The notes: generated from the sequence alone by a model not told the origin. A DNA stretch of 64,000 nt from Bugulina stolonifera (GCA_935421135.1 OW285192.1:5189501-5253500), one strand, 5' to 3'; numbered from the stretch's first letter, positions 23,551 to 35,084 are shown. Numbers and translations: made by a program.

Positions 23551-24956
23551 TCTTAGATTACCTCTATTGCTTACCTGTTTCCCTAGTTATACTGTACTAA
23601 CTAGAATACCTCTATTGCTTACCTGTTTCCCTAGTTATACTGTACTAACTAGATTACCTCTATTGCTTACCTGTTTCCCTAGTTATACTGTACTAACTAG
23701 ATTACCTCTATTGCTTACCTGTTTCCCTAGTTATACTGTACTAACTAGAATACCTCTATTGCTTACCTGTTTCCCTAGTTATACTGTACTAACTAGAATA
23801 CCTCTATTGCTTACCTGTTTCCCTAGTTATACTGTACTAACTAGAATACCTGTATTGCTTACCTGTTTCCCTAGTTATACTGTACTAACTAGATTACCTC
23901 TATTGCTTACCTGTTTCCCTAGTTATACTGTACTAACTAGAATACCTCTATTGCTTACATGTTTCCCTAGTTATACTGTACTAACTAGAATACCTCTATT
24001 GCTTACATGTTTCCCTAGTTATACTGTACTAACTAGAATACCTCTATTGCTTACATGTTTCCCTAGTTATACTGTACTAACTAGAATACCTCTATTGCTT
24101 ACCTGTTTCCCTAGTTATACTGTACTAACTAGAATACCTCTATTGCTTACCTGTTTCCCTAGTTATACTGTACTAACTAGAATACCTCTATTGCTTACAT
24201 GTTTCCCTAGTTATACTGTGCTAACTAGAATACCTCTATTGCTTACCTTTTTCCCTAGTTATACTGTACTAACTAGAATACCTGTATTGCTTACCTGTTT
24301 CCCTAGTTATACTGTACTAACTAGAATACCTCTATTGCTTACCTGTTTCCCTAGTTATACTGTACTAACTAGAATACCTGTATTGCTTACCTGTTTCCCT
24401 AGTTATAATGTACTAACTAGAATACCTCTATTGCTTACATGTTTCCCTAGTTATACTGTACTAACTAGAATACCTCTATTGCTTACCTGTTTCCCTAGTT
24501 ATACTGTACTAACTAGAATACCTCTATTGCTTACCTGTTTCCCTAGTTATACTGTACTAACTAGAATACCTCTATTGCTTACCTGTTTCCCTAGTTATAC
24601 TGTACTAACTAGAATACCTCTATTGCTTACCTGTTTCCCTAGTTATACTGTACTAACTAGAATACCTCTATTGCTTACATGTTTCCCTAGTTATACTGTA
24701 CTAACTAGAATACCTCTATTGCTTACATGTTTCCCCAGTTATACTGTACTAACTAGAATACCTCTATTGCTTACCTGTTTCCCTAGTTATACTGTACTAA
24801 CTAGAATACCTGTATTGCTTACCTGTTTCCCTAGTTATACTGTACTAACTAGAATACCTCTATTGCTTACATGTTTCCCTAGTTATACTGTACTAACTAG
24901 AATACCTCTATTGCTTACCTGTTTCCCTAGTTATACTGTACTAACTAGAATACCTA
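23551..24956. repeat. Satellite, 29 copies of a 48-bp unit
   Basis: The unit is CTATTGCTTACCTG, TTTCCCTAG, TTATACTGTACTAACTAG, AATACCT, repeated head to tail with very few substitutions: TTACATG replaces TTACCTG in eight units, TGTATTG replaces TCTATTG in four, ATTACC replaces AATACC in a few early units. Near identity across 29 units implies recent amplification or homogenisation. Because 48 is divisible by three, a plus-strand frame stays open for 465 codons; this is a by-product, not evidence of a protein. Each unit contains the inverted repeat CTAGTTA...TAACTAG. Confidence 0.97.
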
Positions 24957-25254
24957 TATTTTGAATCGTGTACTACTTTAACTTCTGTATTACATGTACA
25001 TGTATGTAAGTACAGCCCAATATTATTTTGTTATAACATCCTGCATTCATTATCCGTGTTTGATGCCAGCTTAGTATTTGTCTTGTCTTGTATTATTCAT
25101 GGTGTGCATGCATGTTCTATACTAACATATTGTGTATCATACCTCATGCTATCAGGTAATTTGTCACTGTTTTAGGCTGCATGTATGTACTAAATGCAGT
25201 GGTATAACGATACTATTATATCTATAATACATGTAATACCCAGAAATGCTATCT

Positions 25255-27330
25255 GCCAATCGAGGCCGGCGTAATCATTTGTGAATTTCAAGTTCAACTT
25301 TCAATAACCCGACCTGATTCAAGCGACGCAGAGCATCACGTAGCTGATATTATAGATGTGTTCCCAACAATGGAGAAACAGTCTATGCTCCCAGCAGTTC
25401 AAGTACGAAGAGCGAAGTGCTCTTCATTAGAATTCAGTATTGCCGAACAAAGACAGCCGAAGGTACAGATCCCCGAAGAATCAAAATCTCATAATGAGGA
25501 AAGAGAGCAATCGAAGGCAAATAATGCCATGTTCCCGCGCTTAATATGAAAAGTCGAACAAATAAAATGCAATTTAGGCATTGCCAATACATGAGCAATA
25601 CACTCCTCCCTGGGCCAGTATAAATACAAAGGCCCATAGACGAGTAGTCCTTTCTCGCCCTGCTCTCAGTAGCAATGCACGTACTCTTTCTCGTCCTGCT
25701 CTCACAATGGACACGGGCTTCTACACTACCTCACAAGGAAGACTACTCATCCCAGCTTGACCTGATGACTAAAGGTAAGCCAATACCAGTGTTAAAAGAT
25801 CCAGATAAACCTGTGTTAGTTGTGCAACCTATACTTGTGGAAATGTCAAACATGAATTCTCCTTCCCTCCCCACTCGGCATTGGCCAGTCAGGATAGAAG
25901 AGGATTCCTCTGAACATTTTCACAGGAGAGATCATGAACTAGAAGGTGGTGGTAACACTACGGATGACTTGTGTGTTGTAGACTTCTCTCCTATCTGGAG
26001 GACGCTCACCCCACAAGGTACACCTCCACCTACACTGCCTCCGGCTACTTCTACCTTAAAACATGCCAGCGTAAAACTCCATCGTCTGACGGATAAACTC
26101 CCTGTCAGGCGGACTCATCACATTGGACCATTCACCCATAGATTAGCACTGCCACTCAACAGGCTAGGGATGACCTTGCCCGCCGGAACGAACCAGTCTC
26201 AAAATCTGCAAAATGTGAATTTACTGAGGCAATGAAAAGACTGAACACTCATATATGGCAGCACTTCGCCCGCTACTACTGTCGGTGTGGCCGCAGTTCT
26301 GTCAGTAGGGATGCTCGAGGGCATCACTTCAACATGAGGTCCAGTATATGTGTGGAACGTTTGTTCCTCACAGACACAACCAACTACCCAGCTCTCATGG
26401 AGTGGTGGGAAATAGAGGAGCCCTCACCCTTCATTCCTTGTCACGCCACATGGATGGTCAAACAGGGGTCAATAAGCCTGTGTTCGCTCTACTCGGAAGC
26501 AACCCCCCAAGAAACGACGAAGTCTTACACCTTCATCACCAGAACTAACCCCAGAGCCAGCCCCAGCCGACTATGCCTCTTTCTCTTTGCCCACCACATC
26601 CTCTCCGGACAACTCACCGCATTGGAGACCAACTCTCAGCACGTCAAAAGTCCAGACCACCTAGCTGGGCTGACGTGGATGCCTACCTTCCTGGAAGTCC
26701 CAGCCAGCGCCAAGGAAGAGAATACTAGAATCCCCTGACAACACCCTACAAGAAGGCTCTCCTCCCAAGGCGCTTGTTCAGCAACTTCACCCCACCTATA
26801 TTGAGAGAACCTATCCTGAACCGACCTACGCTGGAGGTCTCTCCACACCGTTCACATAGAGTTCCTGTACTCCCTACGGACCATCCTGTGCTCTCTACCC
26901 TAGAGGACCATTCTATAACTTTAACCCAGGACTACCTTCCTCTCATCACTCTCAAGTGTACACCGGCATCTGTGCCAGAGCACACTCCAGCATCTCCTGT
27001 ACTTCCCGACCAGCCAACACTGTTCGTGTCTCCGGAGCCTAACACTATCCACCATGAATCTACGGATCCCGATCTCAAAGTTAAGCAGCAGCTAGCCACT
27101 ATCCAGCCTCGGATCCACTTCCTCTCCAGTCATCAGCAACTTGGTGACTCCCTACGTCAATGCCTGGAACCCTTATATGTTTGGGAAATAGCTCTACGCG
27201 AGCTAGCAGGACATTACCTAGATCGACCCAGGCAGCTTCGCCTGGTCCAAGCAGACATAGCCACTGTACTCCGTGAGTCTGCCTTATATCGTAACACTAG
27301 CTACAGGGATGACCTAGTGTGAAGGGGCTA
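25255..27330 (+). pseudogene. Decayed internal region of an LTR retrotransposon, env-like position
   Basis: This stretch ends at a purine-rich GAAGGGG directly before the LTR at 27331, as a polypurine tract would. It holds three overlapping or consecutive open stretches in different frames: 25675-26235, 26232-26738 and 26774-27322. The first begins with a hydrophobic signal-peptide-like N-terminus of about 15 residues; a hydrophobic segment, open in a third frame, lies near 26275-26330, and proline-rich sequence follows. Signal peptide, membrane segment and tail just upstream of the 3' LTR are what an envelope-type gene of an endogenous retrovirus-like element would show, but no family motif is recognised. 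Frames are broken by shifts and stops; no gag, protease or polymerase is present, and there is no 5' LTR. A separate 63-codon frame lies at 25358-25549. Confidence 0.5.
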
Positions 27331-28054
27331 TGTAGTGGTTAAATGTGACTCTATACTCAACCTCCCGACCACATGACACTTGTTATAAACATTCATTGAA
27401 TTAATCTGCCTGCGCTAACTTGTCTGTGTAGTAAACCGTCACTTATATACTTATAATGTGCATTACTGAGCAATTACACTGTATGTCCTTTTTATACTCA
27501 TGTAAAGAGGGCCGACCTCTCAGAATTACTTGATATTTATTTTGTACGTGAATCGGATGATTTTAAGTATCTTTTGTTGTACCCAACATGTTTTGGGTCG
27601 GCCTCGGGCTTCTGGCCAGATCTTGTTATACAATTTCCGGACGACGCTACGTTGGCTTTTTACGTTGGCCTTTTTACTGGAACTTCCTCCGGAAGTTCTT
27701 ATACTATATAAAGCACATTGTTTTTATGTTCATCGTCTCAGTTGATGCTTGGATCTCAAGAAAGACACACTTATACTACTTATACAGAGCCTTCACTTTG
27801 TAGCATTGGTCACTCCAGTAGTCAAGGTCTTTGACCTTGCTTCCCGAACTTCCTGCTAGGTTGGAACATACTATTTTTTAGTATAGTAAACAAGCATTGA
27901 CTTGGGATCACATGGGTCATCTTGAGTAGTCGTTGGACTACTAATACCTGTTGATCTCTCATGTAATGGGAAGACCTAGCATCACTCATAGGTTCTTCAT
28001 TTTGGACAAGCGGTCGTCTTAGGACGATATCACAACCTCCCAAAAACCATTAAA
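27331..28054 (+). mobile_element. 3' LTR (family LTR1) of the truncated retrotransposon
   Basis: Starts TGTAGTGGTT right after the purine tract and ends AACCATTAAA (normally CATTACA), followed by ATAT. TATACTATATAAAGC box near 27702 and a CTCAAGAAAGACAC sequence near 27755 where other copies have the AATAAA signal, so the signal appears mutated here. It is the only LTR1 copy in the window with internal sequence attached and therefore sets the orientation of the family. Confidence 0.8.
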
Positions 28055-28084
28055 ATATTACATTACACCAGCAAATCAACTTAC

Positions 28085-28272
28085 CTATTACATACTGTGA
28101 TGTGGTGTTTGACTTTTCTTTGCAAGCCACACATAGCTGGTGCCATAGAGTTATTGTTTTTGGGGTCAGTATTTCTGCTATTTCAGGACCAATTTGGATA
28201 TATAATGTGCCTTTTCTGTGTATGAATATCTTCAATCCTAAAATTTCATAGAACACGTTTTTTGTAGGAAAT
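28085..28272 (-). CDS. Exon encoding the N-terminal half of a pentraxin/LamG-like domain
   Basis: On the minus strand ATGTTGCAG precedes 188 open bases ending GTAATAG|GTAAGT; entry is phase 2, exit phase 1. The product runs LKIFIHRKGTLYIQIG, then a strand-turn segment and LWHQLCVACKEK, which corresponds to the strand pair and the W-H-x-x-C-V motif that lies before the ligand-binding half of pentraxins and LamG-like domains. Its phase-1 exit fits the phase-1 entry of the exon at 22817-22981. The intervening 5.1-kb intron contains the LTR retrotransposon remnant and the 48-bp satellite. Confidence 0.58.
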
Positions 28273-29690
28273 CTGCAACATAATAATGCCTGGTATTGTT
28301 TAATGTAGGTTGGCATATTTATGAGTTATTGAACAGCCTAAGCTAAGTTATTCTAGATATTTCAAAGCACACCCTGTCTAGCCAAATTCTTTACAACCAG
28401 TGATTGTGATAACATAATATATCCAACTTGTACTTCTCAAAGTTGTCGTTCAAACTCAACTGTCTTCGATTTTGGGCAATCATTGCAGCATTAAATCAAT
28501 TTGTGTCAGAAAAAGAATATTTGATTATCTCACTCAAATTTTCATTTTGATCTTTCAGTTCAACAATTGTTTGTTCTGTATTGAAGAAGAGAGTAAAGAC
28601 TTTCATCCAAAGACACAACGTCCAGGTAGTTTTAGCTCGAAGTGTAGTCACTGATACTATGGGTGGAGAGTAGGTACCAGCTGACTCACTCTTATTGTGA
28701 GTGATCGTCTGGAAGAAACGACAGTCAATGGGTCCTACAACAGCAATTCAGACACAATATGAGTCCATAAGCATAACTTACATTGTACAATGTATATGAG
28801 ATTAAAGGGAATAACCAGTAGTCGTGTCGGGTGTCTCGAGGTCAATTTTTCTAATGTTCTAAACTATATGTACATATGTAGATATCCAAACAATTACTGT
28901 ACAATATACTGAACTAAAATAATTATTTTCTCTTTTTAAAGTAGTACACAATTCAAAATATAAGTATTCTAGTTAGTAAGTTCACATTTTGAGCTTCAAA
29001 ATGATGTGCAACTTGACTTGGTTGACCATGTACAAATGGCTGTATTTGCACCTCAAAAACCGTTGAAACATAGTGATTTTGTAAAAGCTCAGGAAATTTT
29101 GCCAGGAATTCCCTGCTTTTCATTGATGTCACTTGTTTGTTCACTATGAATTAGCATCCACATAGCTGAGCAAAGAAATAAAGACAATCAATGAGAGAGT
29201 GTTAGTTATAAATACAATGTAGGTCAATTGTTACAATTGTTACTGTGGGAGGAATGCTCCTTACTTATAGTTCAGTTTATTGCACTAGTGCACATGACTA
29301 GTTGACCTATTAAAACAGAGTACAATGTCAATTGTAAGCAAGCCCTTGTTCATTGACAATTTTCTCGGTTTAGCACCGGTACGGAAAACTCCTGGGCCGG
29401 ATCCAGCTCCGCTGGTGCTACACGTGATCATCACCCACCATATATACATGTATATCTACATATACATGCAGAAAATCAAAATATTAAATGCACAGGCAAA
29501 CAAAGAGCACTGGTAACATGGGAGTGGGAAAGCAGGGCAGGAGAGAGTGGGAGAGATTGATAAGAGAGAAAGTTAGAGAGTGATTCACGGGGATAGTATT
29601 CAGTGATTATTAGAAGAAATCGATCGGTCTTCTACTTTGCGTTGTGTACATGTATGACTAAATTAGCCTATTAAATAGTAATATACTTAC
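28273..29690. other. Intron, one weak open stretch
   Basis: No repeat recognised. A minus-strand open stretch at 28953-29144 follows an acceptor-like TTCATAG but lacks a convincing donor and a recognisable domain, so it is not called. Confidence 0.35.
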
Positions 29691-29865
29691 CTCTGACCAA
29701 ACACCTGAAGTAAATGTGGAAAATGGCTCCACTTATGTCCTCTTTCATACCACATTTTTTATCCGCCAAGTAGCCAATCTTGATGTTTGCCTGTACACCA
29801 CGTGCTGTGAAGTGTTGGAAAATTGACTTTGCCTTTTCTGTCATATTAGAAGTGCAACCATTGCC
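29691..29865 (-). CDS. Candidate exon with paired cysteines
   Basis: On the minus strand TTTTACCTAG precedes 175 bases ending GTCAGAG|GTAAGT. Only one frame is open: entry phase 0, exit phase 1. The product starts GNGCTSNMTEKAKSIF and later contains two more cysteines and the hydrophobic run GAIFHIYFRCLV. Its phase-1 exit does not fit the phase-2 entry of the 28085-28272 exon, so either another exon lies between or this belongs to a different transcript. No family recognised. Confidence 0.38.
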
Positions 29866-30074
29866 CTAGGTAAAATATATTCTATGATGATATTTTTCTG
29901 TTTTTCTGCATTTTTCTGTCAAACTTGGTTCATCACTGGGGGTGATAAGGCACTTAATTGCCTAGTGTAGACATATTTGGACAGACCAATTACACACTGC
30001 ACCAGAATACATGGATGCTATTGCCAAGCTTGACTATGACTCAAAATACCTACAAGTTCTTCTGACAATAGACC

Positions 30075-30652
30075 CTTTTCCACAGCTCCTTGTTTCAGTT
30101 TTGAAACATGGAGTTGTCTTCCCCGCAGGGGAAATTTCCTCTATAAGTCGTGATGGAGAGTGTTGCATTATTAGGATTCTTGGTGCCCCTAATTAAATGG
30201 GAATTTTATCTTGCAAATATGTTGTGTAAAACTTGCACACAATTGCTATGCATAAAATTGAAATAATTTTGTATCATGCATAACTGACTTACAAGCAAAA
30301 TGCCTCTGCAAAGCTAATGTCTTTACCTGGAGGTAACCAACCCTGGAACAGGAACTGAGCTCTGCTCTTTGATTGGACAATAATAGCTATACAACAACCT
30401 TCCTAGTTTCAATGAAAGAGACATGATTAATGCAGTACATCTAACCCACGGCTTGTACCCATTATTGAATTCTTGTGGTAAGTGGCACTTCAACATTGTC
30501 AATGAATAATCCACCTCACAGCAAAATATACCTTTGTTCTTGAATGACAATATTTATTATTATGCCAGTGCTACCTTGCCTGATGTACATGTAACATGAC
30601 ATAGACAGCAACTGTACAGGTAGATGCCCAGCTGTAACAGAATGATTGCAAT
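30075..30652. repeat. Left arm of a ~578-bp inverted repeat
   Basis: From CTTTTCCACAGCTCC (30075) to AATGATTGCAAT (30652) this is the reverse complement of 32467-33043, with only scattered substitutions and one-base indels. The arms are nearly equal in length (578 and 577) and surround 1,814 bp that includes the SAP-SWIM sequence. Each arm contains an inverted CCAAT box and a splice-like CAG|GTAAAG, so transcription signals may have been copied with it. Confidence 0.85.
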
Positions 30653-30836
30653 AATAGATATTTATCACACATATATGCTCAAATAACATTACTATAATTG
30701 GATCCTGCTTAGGCCCAAAGCTCTAAATATAATGTTGTTGACAATATATTCTACAATAACAATTCAGCTACTGAGAAGTGCACAACTACTATAGCAAATC
30801 ATTTACAATTGTAACATTTTCTATCATTTGCAATAG

Positions 30837-31860
30837 CCTATTCTAATGGAGGATTCACGCAATTTTTTGAAAACAACCTTATTAGTCTTGCTGAAGTAAA
30901 CACCTGGAGCCTGGAATCTCTGAAAGATTACTGCATGAAGCGAGGTTGCAAGGTATCTGGAACACGAGCTGAAATATATGCTAGTGTATACTACATGTAC
31001 AATCATAAAATACCAGAAAATCCTGGTGTAAGAAAAGAAGAAATGTCTAAAAAATTGATTATAAAGCACTTTTCAATGCTGGATGCTCATCACCAGATCC
31101 ACACAAGTTGAAGGCTTGGGTCAATGAAAGGGAAGGTATGGGTATATGGCCCCCATTATCATATATTGAAATCATGAAGTTCATAACTAAGCATGGCCAT
31201 TCATTGTCTGCCGATGCTCTTACTTCTTATAAAACTGGTAAAGGGTTCAGTTACTTTTACAATGACTGGCTACAAGAGGTATGGTACCACAACATCAATA
31301 AGAGTAGCTCTGCCTGCTACCTTAAATCTCAATGCATACCTAGCAATCGGCTAAATGACCCTCCTCATAACATATGGATTAAAGTTGTTAAGAAAACTGG
31401 AAAAATATTGTCTGCCTACTGTTCCTGTGTTGCTGGGAAAGATATTTGTCTACTAGAATTTATTATAACTACATGTATTTAATAAACATATAATTTTGTG
31501 AACAATTCTAGCCCATGTGTACCATATTGATGTGATAACAATACTTTCAAGCCTGGTGCATCGTACATGAACGCATTATCAGTGTACACGTACAATTTAC
31601 TGAAAGTAGCTATAAAACTAGAAGATATTTCCTGTATTCAAACTGAGGAATAAACTTTGTTGTAATTTTCAGGTTAAGCTAAACATGCAATCATTCAGCA
31701 GCATTAATGTTCAAGATTGAAAGTGCTTATGGACTAGATGTATCTAACCCTGCCTGTACCACTGGAGCATGCTCATGGAAGGCACCATCATCAAAAAAGG
31801 CAACTTTCATGGCTTTAAAGGACATTAAATTCAGGAAACCGGATTTTAAAAAAGGAAAAT
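30837..31860 (+). pseudogene. Broken SAP-SWIM zinc-finger gene
   Basis: After an acceptor-like TTGCAATAG (30836) the frame encodes a SAP-type DNA-binding helix pair: LISLAEVNTWSLESLKDYC followed by KRGCKVSGTRAEIYA. A one-base shift near 31052-31058 moves the reading into a second frame that continues with KAWVNEREGMGIWPP and a long segment leading to IWIKVVKKTGKILSAYCSC, the first half of a SWIM zinc finger (CxC). The partner C-x-H (TGC AAT CAT at 31686-31694) and the following SAALMFKIESAYGL and CTTGACSWKAPS segments lie in another exon-like piece that ends in the donor AAAT|GTAAGA at 31860. The order SAP, SWIM, CTxxxCxW matches invertebrate proteins that usually end in a YqaJ-type nuclease, which is absent here. 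With a frameshift, an in-frame stop just before the C-x-H and no clean splice sites between the halves, it is a decayed or captured copy. Confidence 0.7.
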
Positions 31861-32466
31861 GTAAGATTTTCAATATCCACTATTTAAATACATTGTTGCC
31901 AACTGCACATTACAACTTAAATGCTATTCCAGTAGGCCACTAATGATCCATTTATTACATAAGCCAATAATGTGCATTTTTATTACAACTTATCCAATGT
32001 TCTACAAATTTTTGTTTCATAGCAAAAATTATATGCTATTCATACATATTGCAGTAATTCGACTATATCAACCTGGTAGTCATAAAACTGGTTAAAACAG
32101 TGTTATAAGATAATATTATACTCATACATACTTGTTTAATTTATAAATATATTATATAGATAATCAAATCACAACATTCCTTTTTAAATGCTTGTTCCCT
32201 ATTAAAAATATAAGCCTGCCTATTGCCATCTGCTACAACTGGGTTGTTTACAATATTGTATTAGGCTCTATACTGTTGGCCACATCTTTTTAGATAAGGG
32301 ATGGTAGCAATAGTGTAATTTTTGTTAACGCTACCACTACTGTTATTTTGATATTCAACAGCAAAAAACAAAGGTTAATGATTGGTACATTTATGTGGGA
32401 GAATTATTGACCATCTTGCAGGTAGTAGGATTAATTATTCATTGACAATGTGCCCACAGATGCAAG

Positions 32467-33043
32467 ATTGCAATCATTCTGCTACAGCTGGGCATCTACC
32501 TGTACAGTTGCTGTCTATGTCATGTTACATGTACATCAGGCAAGGTAGCACTGGTATAATAATAAATATTGTCATTCAAGAACAAGGTATATTTTGCTGT
32601 GAGGTGGATTATTCATTGACAATGCTGAAGTGCCACTTACCACAAGAATTCAATAAAGGGTACAAGCAGTGGGTTAGATGTACTGCATTAATCATGTCTC
32701 TTTCATTGAAACTAGGGAGGTAGTTTTATAGCTATTATTGTCCAATCAAAGAGCAGAGCTCAGTTCCTGTTCCAGGGTTGGTTACCTCCAGGTAAAGACA
32801 TTAGCTTTGCAGAGGCATTTTGCTTGTAAGTCAGTTATGCATGATACAAAATTATTTCAATGTTATGCATAGCAATTGTGTGCAAGTTTTACACAACACA
32901 GTTGCAAGATAAAATTCTCATTTAATTAGAGGCACCAAGAATCTTAATAATGCAACACTCTCCATCACGACTTATAGAGAAAATTTCCCCTGAGAGGAAG
33001 ACAACTCCATGTTTCAAAACTGAAACAAGGAGCTGTGGAAAAG
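32467..33043. repeat. Right arm of the ~578-bp inverted repeat
   Basis: Reverse complement of 30075-30652. Landmarks such as GGTTGGTTACCTCCAGGTAA and TCCATCACGACTTATAGAG occur in both arms in opposite orientation. No clear target duplication was found just outside (GACC before the left arm, TCAT after the right arm). Confidence 0.85.
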
Positions 33044-33539
33044 TCATGGCCTGTGTAATCCTCAACAGAGTAATAGACAAGATAACTCCAAACATTTTAC
33101 CTGAGACATAATAGGCTTATTTGGAAACTGTACTGGTTCATATAGGACTGCTTTTAAAGAGGGAGTATTTCCAAAATTGACCAAAACCAATCAAAAGGCT
33201 GAATAGCTTGTTGAATAGTACTTGCCTAGAGCTATTCAAAAAGGTCTGCCAGTGCAACAGCAGATAATGTCATCTGCCACAAATTGATCTCAAACAAAGG
33301 CAGTCTATGTCATCTGAGTAACCCAGTCAACCTTGTTATAAAGCACATAGAAAGGTTTTGGTTCAATAACTTTTCTATTAATCAAGGGTTTATAAACTCC
33401 TACACTTTTGATAACATGATACTGAGTCATATTATGTTCACCTGTCTTTTCTATTTCAAACATCAAGGAAGTGCAACTAGCAAGAAAACTTCTCATTTAT
33501 TTGAGGATATTCTACAATGAAAAGACAACTTCTTCATAT

Positions 33540-34324
33540 TGTAATGGTACAGGACATTTGTATACGATTCCAGCTACCGGACAAAGCTCTACAGCACCTT
33601 AAGTGCCTAGTAGTTGTCACAGCGCTACTCAGCTAACACTCAAACTTTCATAACTAGCTGCTCGTATACCCATATTCAATTGTATTGCATGTTAAACCAT
33701 TAATTACTGTCTATATACGTGTCTCCATGTGTTTTTACCCATTACATACTGATATGCATTCATGTATGATTATTACTATATCTTTTAATGCCTTTTATAC
33801 CCATGTACAGAGGCCCGACCTCTCAGAATCCATTGATATTCATTTTGTACATGAATTGGACCATTATAAGCAACTTTTGTAGAACCCGACCTATTTTGGG
33901 TCGGCCGTCGGGCTTCCGGCGGCCATGTTGTTGCGCAACTTCCGGACGACCTTACGTCGTCTTTTCCCGACACTACGTCGGCCGGAAGTCCTTATACTAT
34001 ATAAAGGGCATTGTTTCACTGTTCATTGTCTCAGTCTTCACTTGGCTTTCAATAAAGACACATCTATACTTGGTACAGAGACTTTCACTTCCCTTTGTCA
34101 GGTCATTCGCTTAGCGAACCGCCTACTAGGTCGGATCACTCTCTTTCATAGTATAGTCTGAAGGTCAGACTTGGGACCAGATGGGTCGTCTCTGGTAGTT
34201 ATTGGGCTACTGAGACCGCTCGATCTTTCATGTAATGCGAAGGCCTAGCACCACTCATAGGCACTTCATTTCTGGGTCGATAGTCGTCCAAGGACGACCG
34301 TACCAAATCACAGAAACCATTACA
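33540..34324 (+). mobile_element. Solo LTR, family LTR1, TSD ATAT
   Basis: Starts TGTAATGGTACAGGACATTTG (33540) and ends GAAACCATTACA (34324), with ATAT on both sides. The clearest copy: TATACTATATAAAGGGC box near 33994, TTTCAATAAAGACACATC near 34049, giving about 55 bp between promoter and polyadenylation signal, the U3-R layout of an LTR. Downstream GGGTCGTCTCTGG and GTCGTCCAAGGACGAC motifs are shared by all copies. Confidence 0.88.
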
Positions 34325-34613
34325 ATATTTCTACAAACTCCCATGAGTGAATAGAGGTAGTGGGTAGCCTATTTTCCTGTATTTTTCCAAAATACACATA
34401 ACATACTTGTGGTGAAACAATGTTAGTGCCGGAAGAGAAATAAATAACTAAATTTAGCATAGATGGTTTCCAATTATACTTCTCTACTCATACAAGAAAG
34501 GACAACTCAGGGAGACTACTTAGCCTTTGGGGCTACTTCCACTTTAATAAACACAGCCTAAGCGTTCAAGCGTGACTAATGCCTGATCTGAAAGGAAATC
34601 CCTTTGTTAGCTA

Positions 34614-35075
34614 TTGTTTGCTGATGACAATGCCTTGGTGGCACGTAGCGCTGCAGACATGCAGTTACTTGTAGATAGATTTGTTAGAGCAGTGGTTCAG
34701 TTCAGCCTGAAAATCAACATTAAAAAGACAGGATGCATGTGCCGGCCAATTGAATTGTACAGTACAAGCCACAGACTTCACTTACATGTACTTAGGAAAT
34801 ACTGTTTCGAACAATGGGAAGATTGATAAGGAGCTCTCAAACAGGATGAGTAAAGCAGGCATGGCTTTTGGCAAACTATGGAGACTATGGAGCAACAACC
34901 ATGTCTCCATCAGGGTGAAATGCAAAGTCTACAGAGCCGTGATGCTTTCAAGTCTTCCATAGCTGAAACTTTGGCAATATACAGGGCACAGGTGAAAAAA
35001 TTAAACAATTTCAAGGTGAAACAACTGAGAGACACCATGAGTATTGAGTGGCATAACAAAATCAAGAATGTAGCA
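34614..35075 (+). pseudogene. Reverse transcriptase fragment, frameshifted
   Basis: Three frames in succession resemble the C-terminal part of a non-LTR RT: FADDNALVARSAADMQLL with the catalytic FADD at 34614-34660 and NIKKTGCM; then FTYMYLGNTVSNNGKID and KVYRAVMLSSL in a second frame; then a third frame with LRDTMSIEWHNKIKNV. At least two frameshifts separate them. The YLGxxxxxNG and KxxxYRAVxLxxL words are those of a different LINE group from the 6.4-kb element (RTE-like or an L1-type relative). It starts inside a fragment of the AGGCGTATT MITE. Confidence 0.7.
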
Positions 35076-35084
35076 GATAATAAG

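Noticed and set aside
23551..24956. CRISPR-like array
   Set aside because: The units abut with no unique spacers and the DNA is eukaryotic; it is a satellite.
23567..24964. 465-codon open frame made of 16-residue repeats
   Set aside because: The frame is open only because the satellite unit is 48 bp. There is no start context, splice site or composition to suggest a protein, and the substitutions do not favour synonymous positions.
31442..31685. U12-type AT-AC intron joining the SWIM halves
   Set aside because: The sequence after GGGAAAG starts ATATTTG and the region ends TAAAC before ATGCAATCAT, but the 5' site departs from the ATATCCTT consensus, the phases do not join and no clear branch site is present.
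32382..32723. 113-codon frame in the right inverted-repeat arm
   Set aside because: The corresponding frame in the left arm is not the same protein, so the frame is not conserved between arms.
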